Below are positions 18,686 to 26,525 of a DNA stretch of 64,000 nucleotides, piece by piece. The translations under genes were made by a program, and so were the position numbers. The stretch covers positions 1 to 64,000 of the forward strand of contig CAVQRU010000008.1 of the NCBI GenBank assembly GCA_963715285.1, in the 5' to 3' direction. Every line of letters starts with the position of its first letter. Position 1 is the first letter of the stretch. A model generated the notes under the pieces. The model was not told the origin of the DNA, did not search any database, and worked only from the letters and a program-made list of their open reading frames with translations. Origin of the DNA: Sva-07 sp963715285 (GTDB lineage Bacteria; Actinomycetota; Acidimicrobiia; Acidimicrobiales; Ilumatobacteraceae).

Positions 18686-18723
18686 TCCACTTTTAGTTGT
18701 AGGAATTGCAGTTCCGGTATTAG
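18674..18723 (+). promoter_or_regulatory. Candidate operator and promoter of the dab operon
   Basis: A perfect 7-bp inverted repeat, CCTACAA at 18674-18680 and TTGTAGG at 18697-18703, is separated by an AT-rich 16-base spacer that stands out from the surrounding GC-rich DNA. TTGTAG at 18697 and TATTAG at 18718-18723 lie 15 bases apart and could serve as -35 and -10 boxes, placing the transcript start near the dabB start codon with little or no leader. A regulator of carbon uptake may bind here; this is inference. Confidence 0.45.
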
Positions 18724-18733
18724 AGTGCCGTCG

Positions 18734-20389
18734 ATGTCCGGAGTCCTGATCGCCGCTGTCGCCCTGCCACTCTTGATCGCTGTCGTCATCGCGCTGCTCC
18801 GCCTCCCGGTACGGCGTGCCGCCCCGGCGGCCGTCATCGCCAGCGCGGCGTCGTTCCTGGCGGCGCTGGCCGTGCTCGTCGCGACGGCCATCGACGGTCC
18901 GACGAGTGCGATCGTCACGGACGCCGACGGTCGCGTCGTCTTCGGACTCGCCGCCGATCGAGTGGGCGCCGTGCTGATCACACTCACGACGCTCGTCGGT
19001 CTGATCGTGCAGTCGTTCGCCTCGAGGTCGCTGCTCGGTGATCCACGAGCGCGCCGGTTCCACGTGCTCGCACTCGTGCTCACCGCCGCCACGGCCTCGG
19101 TGGCGGTCGCGGCAACGGGATCGGGCCTGGTGATCGCCTGGATCGCCACCAGCGTGGCCCTCGTCGCACTGATCGGCCACCGGGCTCCCTGGCCGCCCGC
19201 CGTCGCCGCGCAGCGCCGGACCGGACTCAGCTTCCTGATCGGCGACCTCGCCCTGCTCGTCGCAGTGCTCGCCACGATCGTCACCGTCGGCGACATCGAC
19301 CTGCGAGCGGTCGCCGCCGACGCGTCGGCACTCGAGGCCGAACAGATCGTCGGCATCAACGCCCTCACGATCGTCGCCCTGCTGATGGTGATCGCAGGGG
19401 TTGCCCGCTCGGCGCTCGTTCCGATCCACCGCTGGCTGCCATCGACACTCGCCGCCCCGACGCCCGTGTCGGCGCTGCTCCACGCCGGTGTGGTCAACGG
19501 TGCGGGCGTGCTCCTCATCCGCTTCTCCCCGCTCTTCGGTGCATCGACCACGGCGATGACGCTCGCCTTCGTGCTCGGCATGGCCACCGCACTGATCGCC
19601 ACCGCCGTGATGCTCGTGCGCACCGACGTCAAGGGCGGCCTCGTGTGGTCGACGTCCGGACAGATGGGGTTCATGGTTCTGCAGCTCGGCGTCGGCGCCT
19701 TCGCCGCTGCCCTGTTCCACATCGTGGGTCACGCGCTCTACAAGGCGACGATGTTCCTCGGCGCCGGCGGAGCCATCAGCGCACACCTGCGTCAAGGAAC
19801 CCGTCCCCACCTCGGCGAGGCCGACGCGGCCACGCTGCGCTCGCCGACGGTGCGGGTGCTCGTCGGACTGGTCGTGCCGCTCGCAGCCTTCGCGCTCGCG
19901 CTGGCCGTCATCGATCCGCACCTCACGGCGGCGGCGACCATCCTGGTCGTCGTGTTCGGAACGCTCTCGATCGGCCGTGCAGCCAACGGCTGGTTGGGAT
20001 CGACGCCGTTCACCGTGCGCAGGTCGGTCGTCACGGCGGTCGTCGGCGTGGCCGTCGGTGTGTTCGGCTATGTCGGCGGCCTCACGCTCTTCGAGAACTT
20101 CGTCGCCGACGTCGTGCCGTACGACGTGCCCGCCGCGGTCGGACCGGTGTGGGTCGCTGCATCGCTCGCGGCGATCGCCCTCGCCATCGCAGTGATCGTG
20201 TTCGCCCCCGGCCGTGGAGGTGACAACCTGCGTCGCGCGACCTACGTGTGGCTGTTCGCCACGGGCACCGCCACACCGACCTCACCGGCGGCCGCCCGCC
20301 GAGTGCGCACACGCTCCGCGGCCCTGCCCGCACACGGCCTCAACAGGTCCGAATCACCCGCTCCCGTCACGGTTGGAGAACCCGCATGA
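18734..20389 (+). CDS. dabB: DabB-like proton-conducting membrane subunit
   Basis: The 551-residue hydrophobic protein resembles the NuoL/MrpA antiporter family. It has about 13-14 helices and family segments such as VPIHRWLPSTLAAPTPVSAL, LLHAGVVNGAGVLLIRFSPL and FHIVGHALYKATMFLGAGG. In DAB inorganic-carbon systems, DabB couples the cation gradient to CO2 hydration by DabA. Its stop overlaps the DabA start (ATGA at 20386-20389). I chose ATG 18734 over GTG 18725; neither has a strong ribosome binding site, consistent with a leaderless transcript. The identity rests on the pairing with DUF2309 downstream, since NuoL-like proteins alone are ambiguous. Confidence 0.85.
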   Translation: MSGVLIAAVALPLLIAVVIALLRLPVRRAAPAAVIASAASFLAALAVLVATAIDGPTSAIVTDADGRVVFGLAADRVGAVLITLTTLVGLIVQSFASRSLLGDPRARRFHVLALVLTAATASVAVAATGSGLVIAWIATSVALVALIGHRAPWPPAVAAQRRTGLSFLIGDLALLVAVLATIVTVGDIDLRAVAADASALEAEQIVGINALTIVALLMVIAGVARSALVPIHRWLPSTLAAPTPVSALLHAGVVNGAGVLLIRFSPLFGASTTAMTLAFVLGMATALIATAVMLVRTDVKGGLVWSTSGQMGFMVLQLGVGAFAAALFHIVGHALYKATMFLGAGGAISAHLRQGTRPHLGEADAATLRSPTVRVLVGLVVPLAAFALALAVIDPHLTAAATILVVVFGTLSIGRAANGWLGSTPFTVRRSVVTAVVGVAVGVFGYVGGLTLFENFVADVVPYDVPAAVGPVWVAASLAAIALAIAVIVFAPGRGGDNLRRATYVWLFATGTATPTSPAAARRVRTRSAALPAHGLNRSESPAPVTVGEPA

Positions 20390-22991
20390 CCACCTCGACA
20401 CGAACCGCCAGCATCGACCGCAGCGTCCTGGTCGCCGACGTCGCCCGCGCCGGAGCCTTCGTCGCGCCCTACTGGCCGCTGACCTCGTTCGTGGCGGTCA
20501 ATCCGCTCGGTGGCCTGCAGGACAAGCCGTTCGACGAAGCGACCGCGCTCGCCGGTCGATGGTTCGGGGCCCGCACCCACCTCGCGCTCGACGCGTATCG
20601 AGCCGAGTACGCCAGCGGCGCGATCAGCGACGTCGACCTCGACCGGTCGATCCACCGTCGACTGTCGTGGGTCGCCGATGCGCCCCCGATCGAGCTCGGA
20701 AACGTTCGTTTCGACGTGATCGACGTCATCCGCTGGGACCTGGTCCACGGGCCGGTCGACGCATCGGTTGACGCATCGTTTGACGCATCGTTGACGCGAC
20801 ATCGCCCACACTCGCCGATGCGCTCGACGACGTCGTCACGGCATGGTGTTCGACCTACGTCGACGACGCCCACGTCCCGTGGGCGATGCCCGACCGCTCG
20901 CTCGGCTTCTACCGGTCGTGGCGGGCGCTCGCTCCTGCCGACCGTCGCCTGACCGGACTGATCGGACGCGACGGAAGAGAGCGGCTCGCGTCGCTGCCCG
21001 ACGATCCGGTCGAGATGCTCGATCTCGCGCTCACCAGCCGCGGCGTGGGCGACGAGGGACGAGTCGCCGCGATCCGGACGCTCCTGCTGCGGACCCCGGG
21101 CTGGGCCGGCTTCGCGCGCTGGTGCGACGACTGGGCCCCCGCCGATCGCGAGGGGGTCCGACTCCGCATGCTCGACCTCGCGGCCGTACGTGCCGCAGTC
21201 GATCACGTCGCCCCGGAGCATCTCGACCTGCGCCAGACCGACGCGCCGACCGCGACGGTCACCGCACGAGTCGAGGCGGCGACCTCCGCGTTCGCCCTCT
21301 CCGCGCCCTCCGTGGCCGACCGCGAGACGATCGCGGCGGTGCTCCGCAAGGTCTCGGAGGCCGATCGGGCGGCGATCTGGCTCGCCGCCCACGAGTGGAA
21401 CTTCCGCAACCGCCTCCTCGCCCGGCTCGACGGACCGAGCAGCCCGGGCCGGCAGACCCAGGCGCAACGACCCGATGCACAGTTGGTCTTCTGCATCGAT
21501 GTCCGGTCGGAGGGCTTCCGGCGGCACCTGGAATCGCTCGGCCACTACGAGACCTACGGGTTCGCCGGGTTCTTCGGTGTCCCCGTTCGGTGGCGGCCGC
21601 TCGGATCACCCGTTGCCCAGGCGCGCTGTCCCGTGCTGGTGTCACCTCGACACGAGGTCGTCGAAGTCGCCGTCGACGACGACCACGCCTACCTTGCCTC
21701 GTGCTCCGCGAGCGCCGGTCTCCACGACGCGTTCTACGCCGCCAAGGGCGGCATCGCCTCACCGTTCGCGCTCGCCGAGTCGGCGGGTTGGTTCGCCGGT
21801 CCCGTGGCCGCGGTCCGCACGTTGCTGCCGGGGCGTGCCGTCACGGCACCGGCCGAGGCCAAGACGCCGTGGTGGAAGCGGTTCTCGTCGATGCCACGAA
21901 CCGGACCGGCCGTCGACGCCGAGGTCGGCGAACCACTCCGTTCCGGCCTGACGTTGGAGGAGCGCACGCTGTTCGCCGAGGCGATCGTCACCACGATCGG
22001 CATGGCGGAGTTCGCTCCGATCGTGGTGCTGTGCGGCCACGGGAGCGACACCGCCAACAACCCGCACGCGTCGTCGCTCGACTGTGGCGCATGCGGCGGA
22101 GCCCCCGGCGGCGCGAGCGCACGGATCGCCGTCGCGATCCTCAACGACGCCGACGTGCGCGCCGGGCTGGCCGAGCGCGGGATCGAGATCCCCGACGACA
22201 CCTGGTTCGTCGCCGCCGAACACGACACCACCGCCGACGTGGTCACCATCTTCGATCGCGACGCCATCCCGGCGCAGTCGCTCGCCGGGGTCGATGCGCT
22301 CCAGCGTGATCTCGACGTCGCCGGCGAGCGCAACTCGCACGATCGTGCCGCCCGGCTGCCGGGCAACCCCGATCGCGTGCGCGATCGAGGTCGCGACTGG
22401 GCGCAGGTGCGACCCGAATGGGGGCTTGCCGGCAACGCCGCCTTCGTCATCGGCCCACGTTCGATCACCGCGGAGCACGACCTCGCCGGCCGTTGTTTCC
22501 TGCACAGCTACGTCGCCGAGCGCGATCCCGACGGGGTGGCGCTCGAGACGATCATGACCGCCCCGCTCGTCGTCGCGCAGTGGATCTCGGCGCAGTACTA
22601 CTTCTCGACGGTCGATCCCGAGGTGTTCGGCGCCGGCGACAAGATGCTGCACAACCCCGTGGGTGGTGTCGGCGTCGTCGTCGGCCAGTCCGGCGACCTC
22701 GCCGTCGGGCTCCCGATGCAGTCGGTGATGCTCGGCGACCAACGAGCCCACGATCCGCTGCGCCTCCTCGCCGTGGTGCAGGCGCCACTCGACCGCGTCG
22801 AGGGCATCATCGTGCGCAACAGCGGGTTGCGCCAGCTCGTCGAAGGTGAATGGATCCACGTGGTCGCCCGCGAGAGCGAGCACGATGCATGGTCGTTCCG
22901 CACCCCGAGCGGCGGCTGGGAACCCTGGACCGCCACCGACGTCCACGCCGCTGCGGCGGCACCCCTGCTCACCACACTGGAGACCTCATGA
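20386..22991 (+). pseudogene. dabA: DabA-like (DUF2309/UPF0753) protein, frameshifted
   Basis: Restoring one base gives a protein of about 868 residues of the DUF2309 family. The first frame (from ATG 20386, GGAGA upstream) has LTSFVAVNPLGGLQDKPFDE. It is lost inside a 12-bp tandem repeat at 20758-20792, and similarity resumes as TLADALDDVVTAWCSTYVDD and MPDRSLGFYRSW. The second frame carries the beta-carbonic-anhydrase-like zinc ligands known in DabA: Cys and Asp in FCIDVRSEGF, His in CGHGSDTANNPH and Cys in SLDCGACGG. With DabB it should form a vectorial CO2-to-bicarbonate pump in the membrane. The break may be a sequencing error, slippage variation or real inactivation. Confidence 0.82.
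20758..20792 (+). repeat. 12-bp tandem repeat containing the dabA frameshift
   Basis: Three near-identical units follow each other: GACGCATCGGTT, GACGCATCGTTT and GACGCATCGTT. The third is one T short, and that missing base accounts exactly for the dabA frame change. In frame each unit encodes Asp-Ala-Ser-Val/Phe. Repeats of this sort gain or lose bases by strand slippage, and short T runs are also a common site of base-calling error. Confidence 0.85.
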
Positions 22992-23314
22992 CCACCTGGA
23001 CCAACCTCACCGCGATGGCGAAGATCGAAGTCGTCGTCGACGGCGACGACGTGCCCGCGGTCCGCGACCTGTTCCTCGACGCCGGCGCGACCGGCTACAC
23101 CGCGGTGTCGGGGGTGTCCGGCTTCGGGCACCACGGCCACCACCAGGGCAAGCTGCTGTTCAACGATCGCGCCAGCCTGTCGATGCTGATCACGGTGGTC
23201 CCGTTGGAGCGTTCCGACGCACTGATCGCGGGCATTCGCCGGTTCCTCGACGACCGCCACGGTGTGCTGTTCGTCTCCGAGACCCACGTCAGCAGGCCCG
23301 ACTACTTCGCCTGA
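22988..23314 (+). CDS. PII-like signalling protein of the dab operon
   Basis: The 108-residue protein starts at an ATG overlapping the dabA stop (ATGA at 22988-22991). AKIEVVVDGDDVPAVRDLFL, then GATGYTAVSGVSGFGHHGHH and a C-terminal strand (GVLFVSETHVSRPDYFA), fit the small ferredoxin-like fold of PII-like proteins. Relatives next to inorganic-carbon transporters (SbtB, CPII) sense bicarbonate or adenine nucleotides and tune uptake. The His-rich loop GFGHHGHHQG occupies the T-loop position and might bind metal. Coupling to dabA points to control of that pump. Confidence 0.75.
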   Translation: MTTWTNLTAMAKIEVVVDGDDVPAVRDLFLDAGATGYTAVSGVSGFGHHGHHQGKLLFNDRASLSMLITVVPLERSDALIAGIRRFLDDRHGVLFVSETHVSRPDYFA

Positions 23315-23398
23315 TCGGCGGTCGATGCCGCCCCCGATGTGGTGGTTCGGCGTTCACCCGGCAAGATGAGGGGAAACCCGACACGGATGGAGCCTGCA

Positions 23399-23842
23399 GT
23401 GCACACGATCATCGACACCGACGCCGTCAACCCGGTGCTCAACGAGATCCTCAAGGCGGAGCTGTCCGGGGTCGTCCGCTACACCCACTACTCGCTCGTC
23501 ATCACCGGCCCGAACCGTCTGCCGCTGGTCGACTTCATGAAGGCGCAGGCCGCAGAATCGCTGTTGCATGCTCAACAGGCCGGCGAGATCCTCACCGGCC
23601 TCGGCGGTCACCCCGAGCAGGGAATCGCCCCGATCGAGGAGTCGCACGATCACACCATCGAGGCCATCCTGAGAGAATCGGTCGGGCACGAGCGCCGCGC
23701 TCTCGACCTGTACCGCCAGCTGTTGCATCTCGCCGAGGGAGCGTCGATCTACCTCGAGGAGTACGCCCGTGGCCAGATCGGCCAGGAGGAGCTGCACGTG
23801 ATCGAGATGAACAAGCTGCTGCGCGACTACTCGATCGACTGA
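23399..23842 (+). CDS. bfr: Bacterioferritin-like diiron protein
   Basis: The 147-residue protein is a four-helix ferritin-like protein: LNEILKAELSGVVRYTHYSL (first Glu), FMKAQAAESLLHAQQAGEIL (Glu and His), a middle helix with ESVGHERRALDLY, and EELHVIEMNKLLRDYSID. This matches bacterioferritin/Dps-type iron storage with a diiron centre. I chose GTG 23399 because GGAG lies six bases upstream; ATG 23387 is possible. It is followed at 23865 by a 2Fe-2S protein gene that could supply electrons for iron release. Confidence 0.82.
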   Translation: MHTIIDTDAVNPVLNEILKAELSGVVRYTHYSLVITGPNRLPLVDFMKAQAAESLLHAQQAGEILTGLGGHPEQGIAPIEESHDHTIEAILRESVGHERRALDLYRQLLHLAEGASIYLEEYARGQIGQEELHVIEMNKLLRDYSID

Positions 23843-23864
23843 TCCCGGACGACTGATCCCCGAC

Positions 23865-24197
23865 ATGGTGTCGACAAGTGGAGGCCCGGAGGTCGGGCTG
23901 TGCACCGGCAAGGACTGCCGCAGTGCCGGTGGGTTCCGGACCGTCGAGCGTGAGCTGCGCCGGGACTGCACGGTGCTCCCGCTGCCGTGCCTGGACGTGT
24001 GCGATGGGGTGGTCGTGGTGCTCGAGCCTCGGTCGCCGAAGGCGACGGTGCTCGAACGTATCGGGGGCAAGGGCTTGGCGTTGGAGATCGTCGACCACGT
24101 GGTGGCCGGCGAACCGTTGTCGGCTCGATTGCGCAAGCGGCGGCTCTCCGGCACGAAGCAGGCCAAGGCCCGCAGGAGGGTCGAGCGCGCGCTCTGA
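23865..24197 (+). CDS. Thioredoxin-like 2Fe-2S ferredoxin domain protein
   Basis: The 110-residue protein has the Cys pattern of thioredoxin-like 2Fe-2S proteins: GLCTGKDCRSAGG with two Cys, then PLPCLDVCDGVVVV with two more. A basic C-terminal tail (ARLRKRRLSGTKQAKARRR) follows. It should carry electrons in the cytoplasm. Being 22 bases after bacterioferritin it is probably cotranscribed and may act like a bacterioferritin-associated ferredoxin, although it is a different fold from Bfd. Confidence 0.7.
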   Translation: MVSTSGGPEVGLCTGKDCRSAGGFRTVERELRRDCTVLPLPCLDVCDGVVVVLEPRSPKATVLERIGGKGLALEIVDHVVAGEPLSARLRKRRLSGTKQAKARRRVERAL

Positions 24198-24208
24198 ACG
24201 CGGCGCCG

Positions 24209-24616
24209 TCAGGCGACGCGAGCGATGTGGAACGCGGGGATGACCCGAGGCGCGGCCGAGGTGACGTACTCGCCGAACTGAGGCATCAATTCGGCCTGTG
24301 CCCGCAGCTTGGCCTGGCCCTCGGCTTCGGGCAGCTCGGTCACCTTGGCGGTGAACGTCCCGGTTCCGTACTCGACGGTGATCTCGGGGTGGGCCTTCAG
24401 GTTGTGGTACCAGTCGGGGTTCGTCGGAGCGCCGGCCTTCGACGCGAAGACGTAGAGATCGTCGCCCTCGACGAGTGCGACGAGCGGGATCTCGCGCAGC
24501 TCGCCGGACTTGGCGCCGATCGTGTGGAGGATCACGAGCGGGGCGTCACCGAACTGGGCGGCCTTGCCACCGTTGGCGCGGAACTCGGCGATGATCTGGG
24601 CGTTCCAGTCGTTCAT
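24209..24616 (-). CDS. Ddn-like deazaflavin (F420)-dependent oxidoreductase
   Basis: The 135-residue protein starts MNDWNAQIIAEFRANGGK at the ATG ending at 24616. The split-barrel motifs LVILHTIGAKSGELREIPL and FASKAGAPTNPDWYHNLKAH are diagnostic of the Ddn/nitroreductase family that uses F420H2. This implies that the host makes coenzyme F420, a trait of many Actinobacteria. Upstream sequence on the other strand reads TTGCAATCGCAA, a short palindrome at 24641-24652 that could be an operator. The gene is convergent with the 2Fe-2S gene. Confidence 0.88.
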   Translation of the reverse strand: MNDWNAQIIAEFRANGGKAAQFGDAPLVILHTIGAKSGELREIPLVALVEGDDLYVFASKAGAPTNPDWYHNLKAHPEITVEYGTGTFTAKVTELPEAEGQAKLRAQAELMPQFGEYVTSAAPRVIPAFHIARVA

Positions 24617-24655
24617 GGCCGACGTTCTATCGGCAGATGCTTGCAATCGCAAGGA

Positions 24656-24703
24656 GTTGTAGCGTCGCAACGTCGTAACGTCGTAAGGTTGTAATGGTGT
24701 AAT
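24656..24703. repeat. Six degenerate 8-bp tandem repeats between divergent genes
   Basis: Six consecutive 8-mers fill 48 bases: GTTGTAGC, GTCGCAAC, GTCGTAAC, GTCGTAAG, GTTGTAAT and GGTGTAAT (consensus GTYGTAAY). They lie between the Ddn-like gene and the divergent gene at 24723, ending 19 bases before its start. The period is near but not equal to a helical turn. A multimeric DNA-binding site or a slippage-derived promoter element are both possible. Confidence 0.75.
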
Positions 24704-24722
24704 CACGATGTAGAGTCACGGC

Positions 24723-25265
24723 ATGACCACCGACGCCACTGTCACGTCCACCTCGACCTCCACGATCACCTCCTGGTTCCTCGGGCGCCTTCCCGACGCC
24801 TGGACCGCCACCGCACCCGCGCAGATCACGATCGACCGCGAAGAGATCACGGTCGTCCTCACGATCCCCGCACCCGAGCTTCCCGGCGACGCCGGCGACG
24901 TCGATCGGGCCGAGGCGGTGGCCGGCCGCATCTCGGGGTTCCGTGAGGACACCCGCGAGCAGCGGATGACCGTGGCTCGCGAGGCCGAGCACCGGTTCGA
25001 ACGCAAGGTCGCCTGGGGGGTCGCCGTCGGCGAGCGCACGGAACTCTTCACGCACCTCGCCGTCCCGGTGATGACGCGCCTGCGTCAGCCGGAGCGTCTC
25101 GTGCTCGACACGCTCGTCGCCGCGAACGTCGCCCGCTCGCGGGCGGATGCTCTCGCGTGGTGCGTTCGGCTCGTCGGCCAGCACACCGACGACTGGTTGA
25201 GCGGCCTGCGCAGCGCGATGGAGGAGGTCGACCGCCTCCGCGCCGCCGGCCCCACCCCCGCCTGA
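24723..25265 (+). CDS. Conserved hypothetical protein
   Basis: The 180-residue protein begins with a Thr/Ser-rich stretch (MTTDATVTSTSTSTITSWFL), then PDAWTATAPAQITIDREEITVVL, a mixed-charge helix region and a C-terminal half with QPERLVLDTLVAANVARSRA and DALAWCVRLVGQHTDDWLS. The last part reads like a helical DNA- or protein-binding segment of ribbon-helix-helix type, but I cannot name the family. No signal peptide or helix for the membrane. It ends at a long bidirectional hairpin. Confidence 0.7.
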   Translation: MTTDATVTSTSTSTITSWFLGRLPDAWTATAPAQITIDREEITVVLTIPAPELPGDAGDVDRAEAVAGRISGFREDTREQRMTVAREAEHRFERKVAWGVAVGERTELFTHLAVPVMTRLRQPERLVLDTLVAANVARSRADALAWCVRLVGQHTDDWLSGLRSAMEEVDRLRAAGPTPA

Positions 25266-25268
25266 CCC

Positions 25269-25319
25269 CGTTCTCGTGAACGAGTCGCGGCGTCCCGGCG
25301 CGACTCGTTCACGAGAACG
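25269..25319. terminator. Perfect 21-bp-stem hairpin between convergent genes
   Basis: The arms 25269-25289 and 25299-25319 are perfectly complementary over 21 bp with a nine-base loop. The right arm includes the stop codon of the minus-strand gene at 25309. No T run follows on either strand, but the position between two convergent stops makes it a likely bidirectional terminator. Confidence 0.75.
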
Positions 25320-25584
25320 GCGTGGGGACCCGGCGTTCGAAGACGAACTCGTACTCCAGGTAGTTGTTGAGGTGCTCCTCGCCGGGCAGGGGTGCGACGA
25401 GCTGCGACGACTGCAGCAGCATCCAGCCGTCGCGCAGCGCGGCGACACCGTTCGCATACGGCGGGCTGCCAGCCGGGATCGTCGGGCCGGCTCCGTCGGT
25501 TCCGTCGTGGAACGCCCACCCGACGGTGCCCGAGTCGAGCGCCGAGCCGTTGGCCCACAGGTAGAGCACCTGTTGGCGCTCCAT
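25309..25584 (-). CDS. Small hypothetical protein coupled to the dioxygenase
   Basis: The 91-residue protein (MERQQVLYLWANGSALDSG) has no recognisable domain. Segments GVAALRDGWMLLQSSQLV and LNNYLEYEFVFERRVP suggest a small mixed alpha/beta fold. Its ATG overlaps the stop of the phytanoyl-CoA dioxygenase-like gene in an ATGA arrangement at 25583-25586, so it is probably translated after it and may act with it. Its stop lies inside the terminator hairpin. Confidence 0.65.
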   Translation of the reverse strand: MERQQVLYLWANGSALDSGTVGWAFHDGTDGAGPTIPAGSPPYANGVAALRDGWMLLQSSQLVAPLPGEEHLNNYLEYEFVFERRVPTPFS

Positions 25585-26468
25585 CAGCCGCCGACCAGTT
25601 CGGCGCGACCCTCCAGCCGGGTCAGGTAGTGATCGACGTCGTAGGTCTCGTCACCGGTCAGGTACCGCCACAATCTGGCGCGCTGCACCTGTTCGTTGCG
25701 GTAGTCCGTGATGCTCATCCACGGGTGCATCGTGCGGAAGACCTGCGCCACGCTGTCGGGCAGGATGCGGGCGAAGATGTGATCCGACGGCGGGTTCTGC
25801 AGGTCGGGGAGGTCGGTGGTGTTCCAGAGGCGCACCTGCGGCACCGTCGGGTTGAGCCGCACCTTGTGCATCCATCGGTCGCCGTCGCCGGGGTTCGGTT
25901 GCCCGGCGTGCCAGAGGCCGTGGTGGAACACGACGACGGTGCCGGCGGGTCCGGAGAACTGCTGCTCGCCGGCGATGTGCTGGTAGCGGTCGAGACCCGA
26001 CGAGCGAACCCGGCGCAGATGACTTCCCGGCACGAACCTCGTCCCGCCCTCACCGGGCGCGACGTCGTGTGGGTACCAGAAGAGCTGCACGTCGAAGGTG
26101 GGGTCGGCCGAGTCGGTGATGGCGTCGACGTGCAGCGGTTGGACGTAGGTGGCGTGCGGCTGGATGTGGTGCGTCCAGTCGTGGTCGAAGGTCGGGTCGG
26201 GCCCGACGAACGACTCGATGATCCCGCGGATCCGGGGGAGTCGGAGGTAGTCGCCGATCGCCGATGGAGGTGGGTAGCACTCGTCGAGCGGCGTCCCGGT
26301 GTGCGGCGGCTTGAGTCCGTCCGGAGCGAACCGCTCGACCTCGAGTCGACGCATCTCCTCGATACCCCGCTCGTTGATGTCGGCCGGCACGATGGCGTCG
26401 AAACGGATGAACCCGTTGGCGACGAACTCCGCCATCTGCCGCGTGGTCAACCGATGATCTGTCCCCAT
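25584..26468 (-). CDS. Phytanoyl-CoA dioxygenase (PhyH) family protein
   Basis: The 294-residue protein resembles Fe(II)/2-oxoglutarate dioxygenases. LTTRQMAEFVANGFIRFD is the usual N-terminal helix, QPLHVDAITD supplies the His-x-Asp metal ligands, FHHGLWHAGQPNPG the distal His, and WMHKVRLNPTV the region with the 2-oxoglutarate-binding Arg. Family members hydroxylate fatty acyl chains or small metabolites; the substrate here is unknown. It lies between the acyl-CoA dehydrogenase gene upstream and its coupled small protein downstream. Confidence 0.85.
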   Translation of the reverse strand: MGTDHRLTTRQMAEFVANGFIRFDAIVPADINERGIEEMRRLEVERFAPDGLKPPHTGTPLDECYPPPSAIGDYLRLPRIRGIIESFVGPDPTFDHDWTHHIQPHATYVQPLHVDAITDSADPTFDVQLFWYPHDVAPGEGGTRFVPGSHLRRVRSSGLDRYQHIAGEQQFSGPAGTVVVFHHGLWHAGQPNPGDGDRWMHKVRLNPTVPQVRLWNTTDLPDLQNPPSDHIFARILPDSVAQVFRTMHPWMSITDYRNEQVQRARLWRYLTGDETYDVDHYLTRLEGRAELVGG

Positions 26469-26484
26469 CGCCGAAGTCTGCCAG

Positions 26485-26519
26485 GCGGGACAACACGGGT
26501 CAGACCCGTGTTGTCCCGC
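26485..26519. repeat. Palindrome of the GGGTCAGACCC family, copy 1
   Basis: The 17-bp arms 26485-26501 and 26503-26519 are perfectly complementary around a single A, giving a 35-base palindrome centred on GGGTCAGACCC. The centre and layout match elements at 40925-40959 and 51443-51479, although the outer arm sequence differs. Here it separates two minus-strand genes. Confidence 0.85.
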
Positions 26520-26525
26520 TCGACG

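Noticed and set aside
20886..22991. Treating the second dabA segment as a complete separate gene starting at ATG 20886
   Set aside because: Family similarity continues before 20886 in the same frame (TLADALDDVV, VTAWCSTYVDD) and the first segment supplies the N-terminal motif, so a single frameshifted gene explains both.
23865..24197. The 2Fe-2S protein as a classical Bfd
   Set aside because: Bfd proteins are about 60-70 residues with a different Cys spacing; the Cys pairs here fit the thioredoxin-like 2Fe-2S family.
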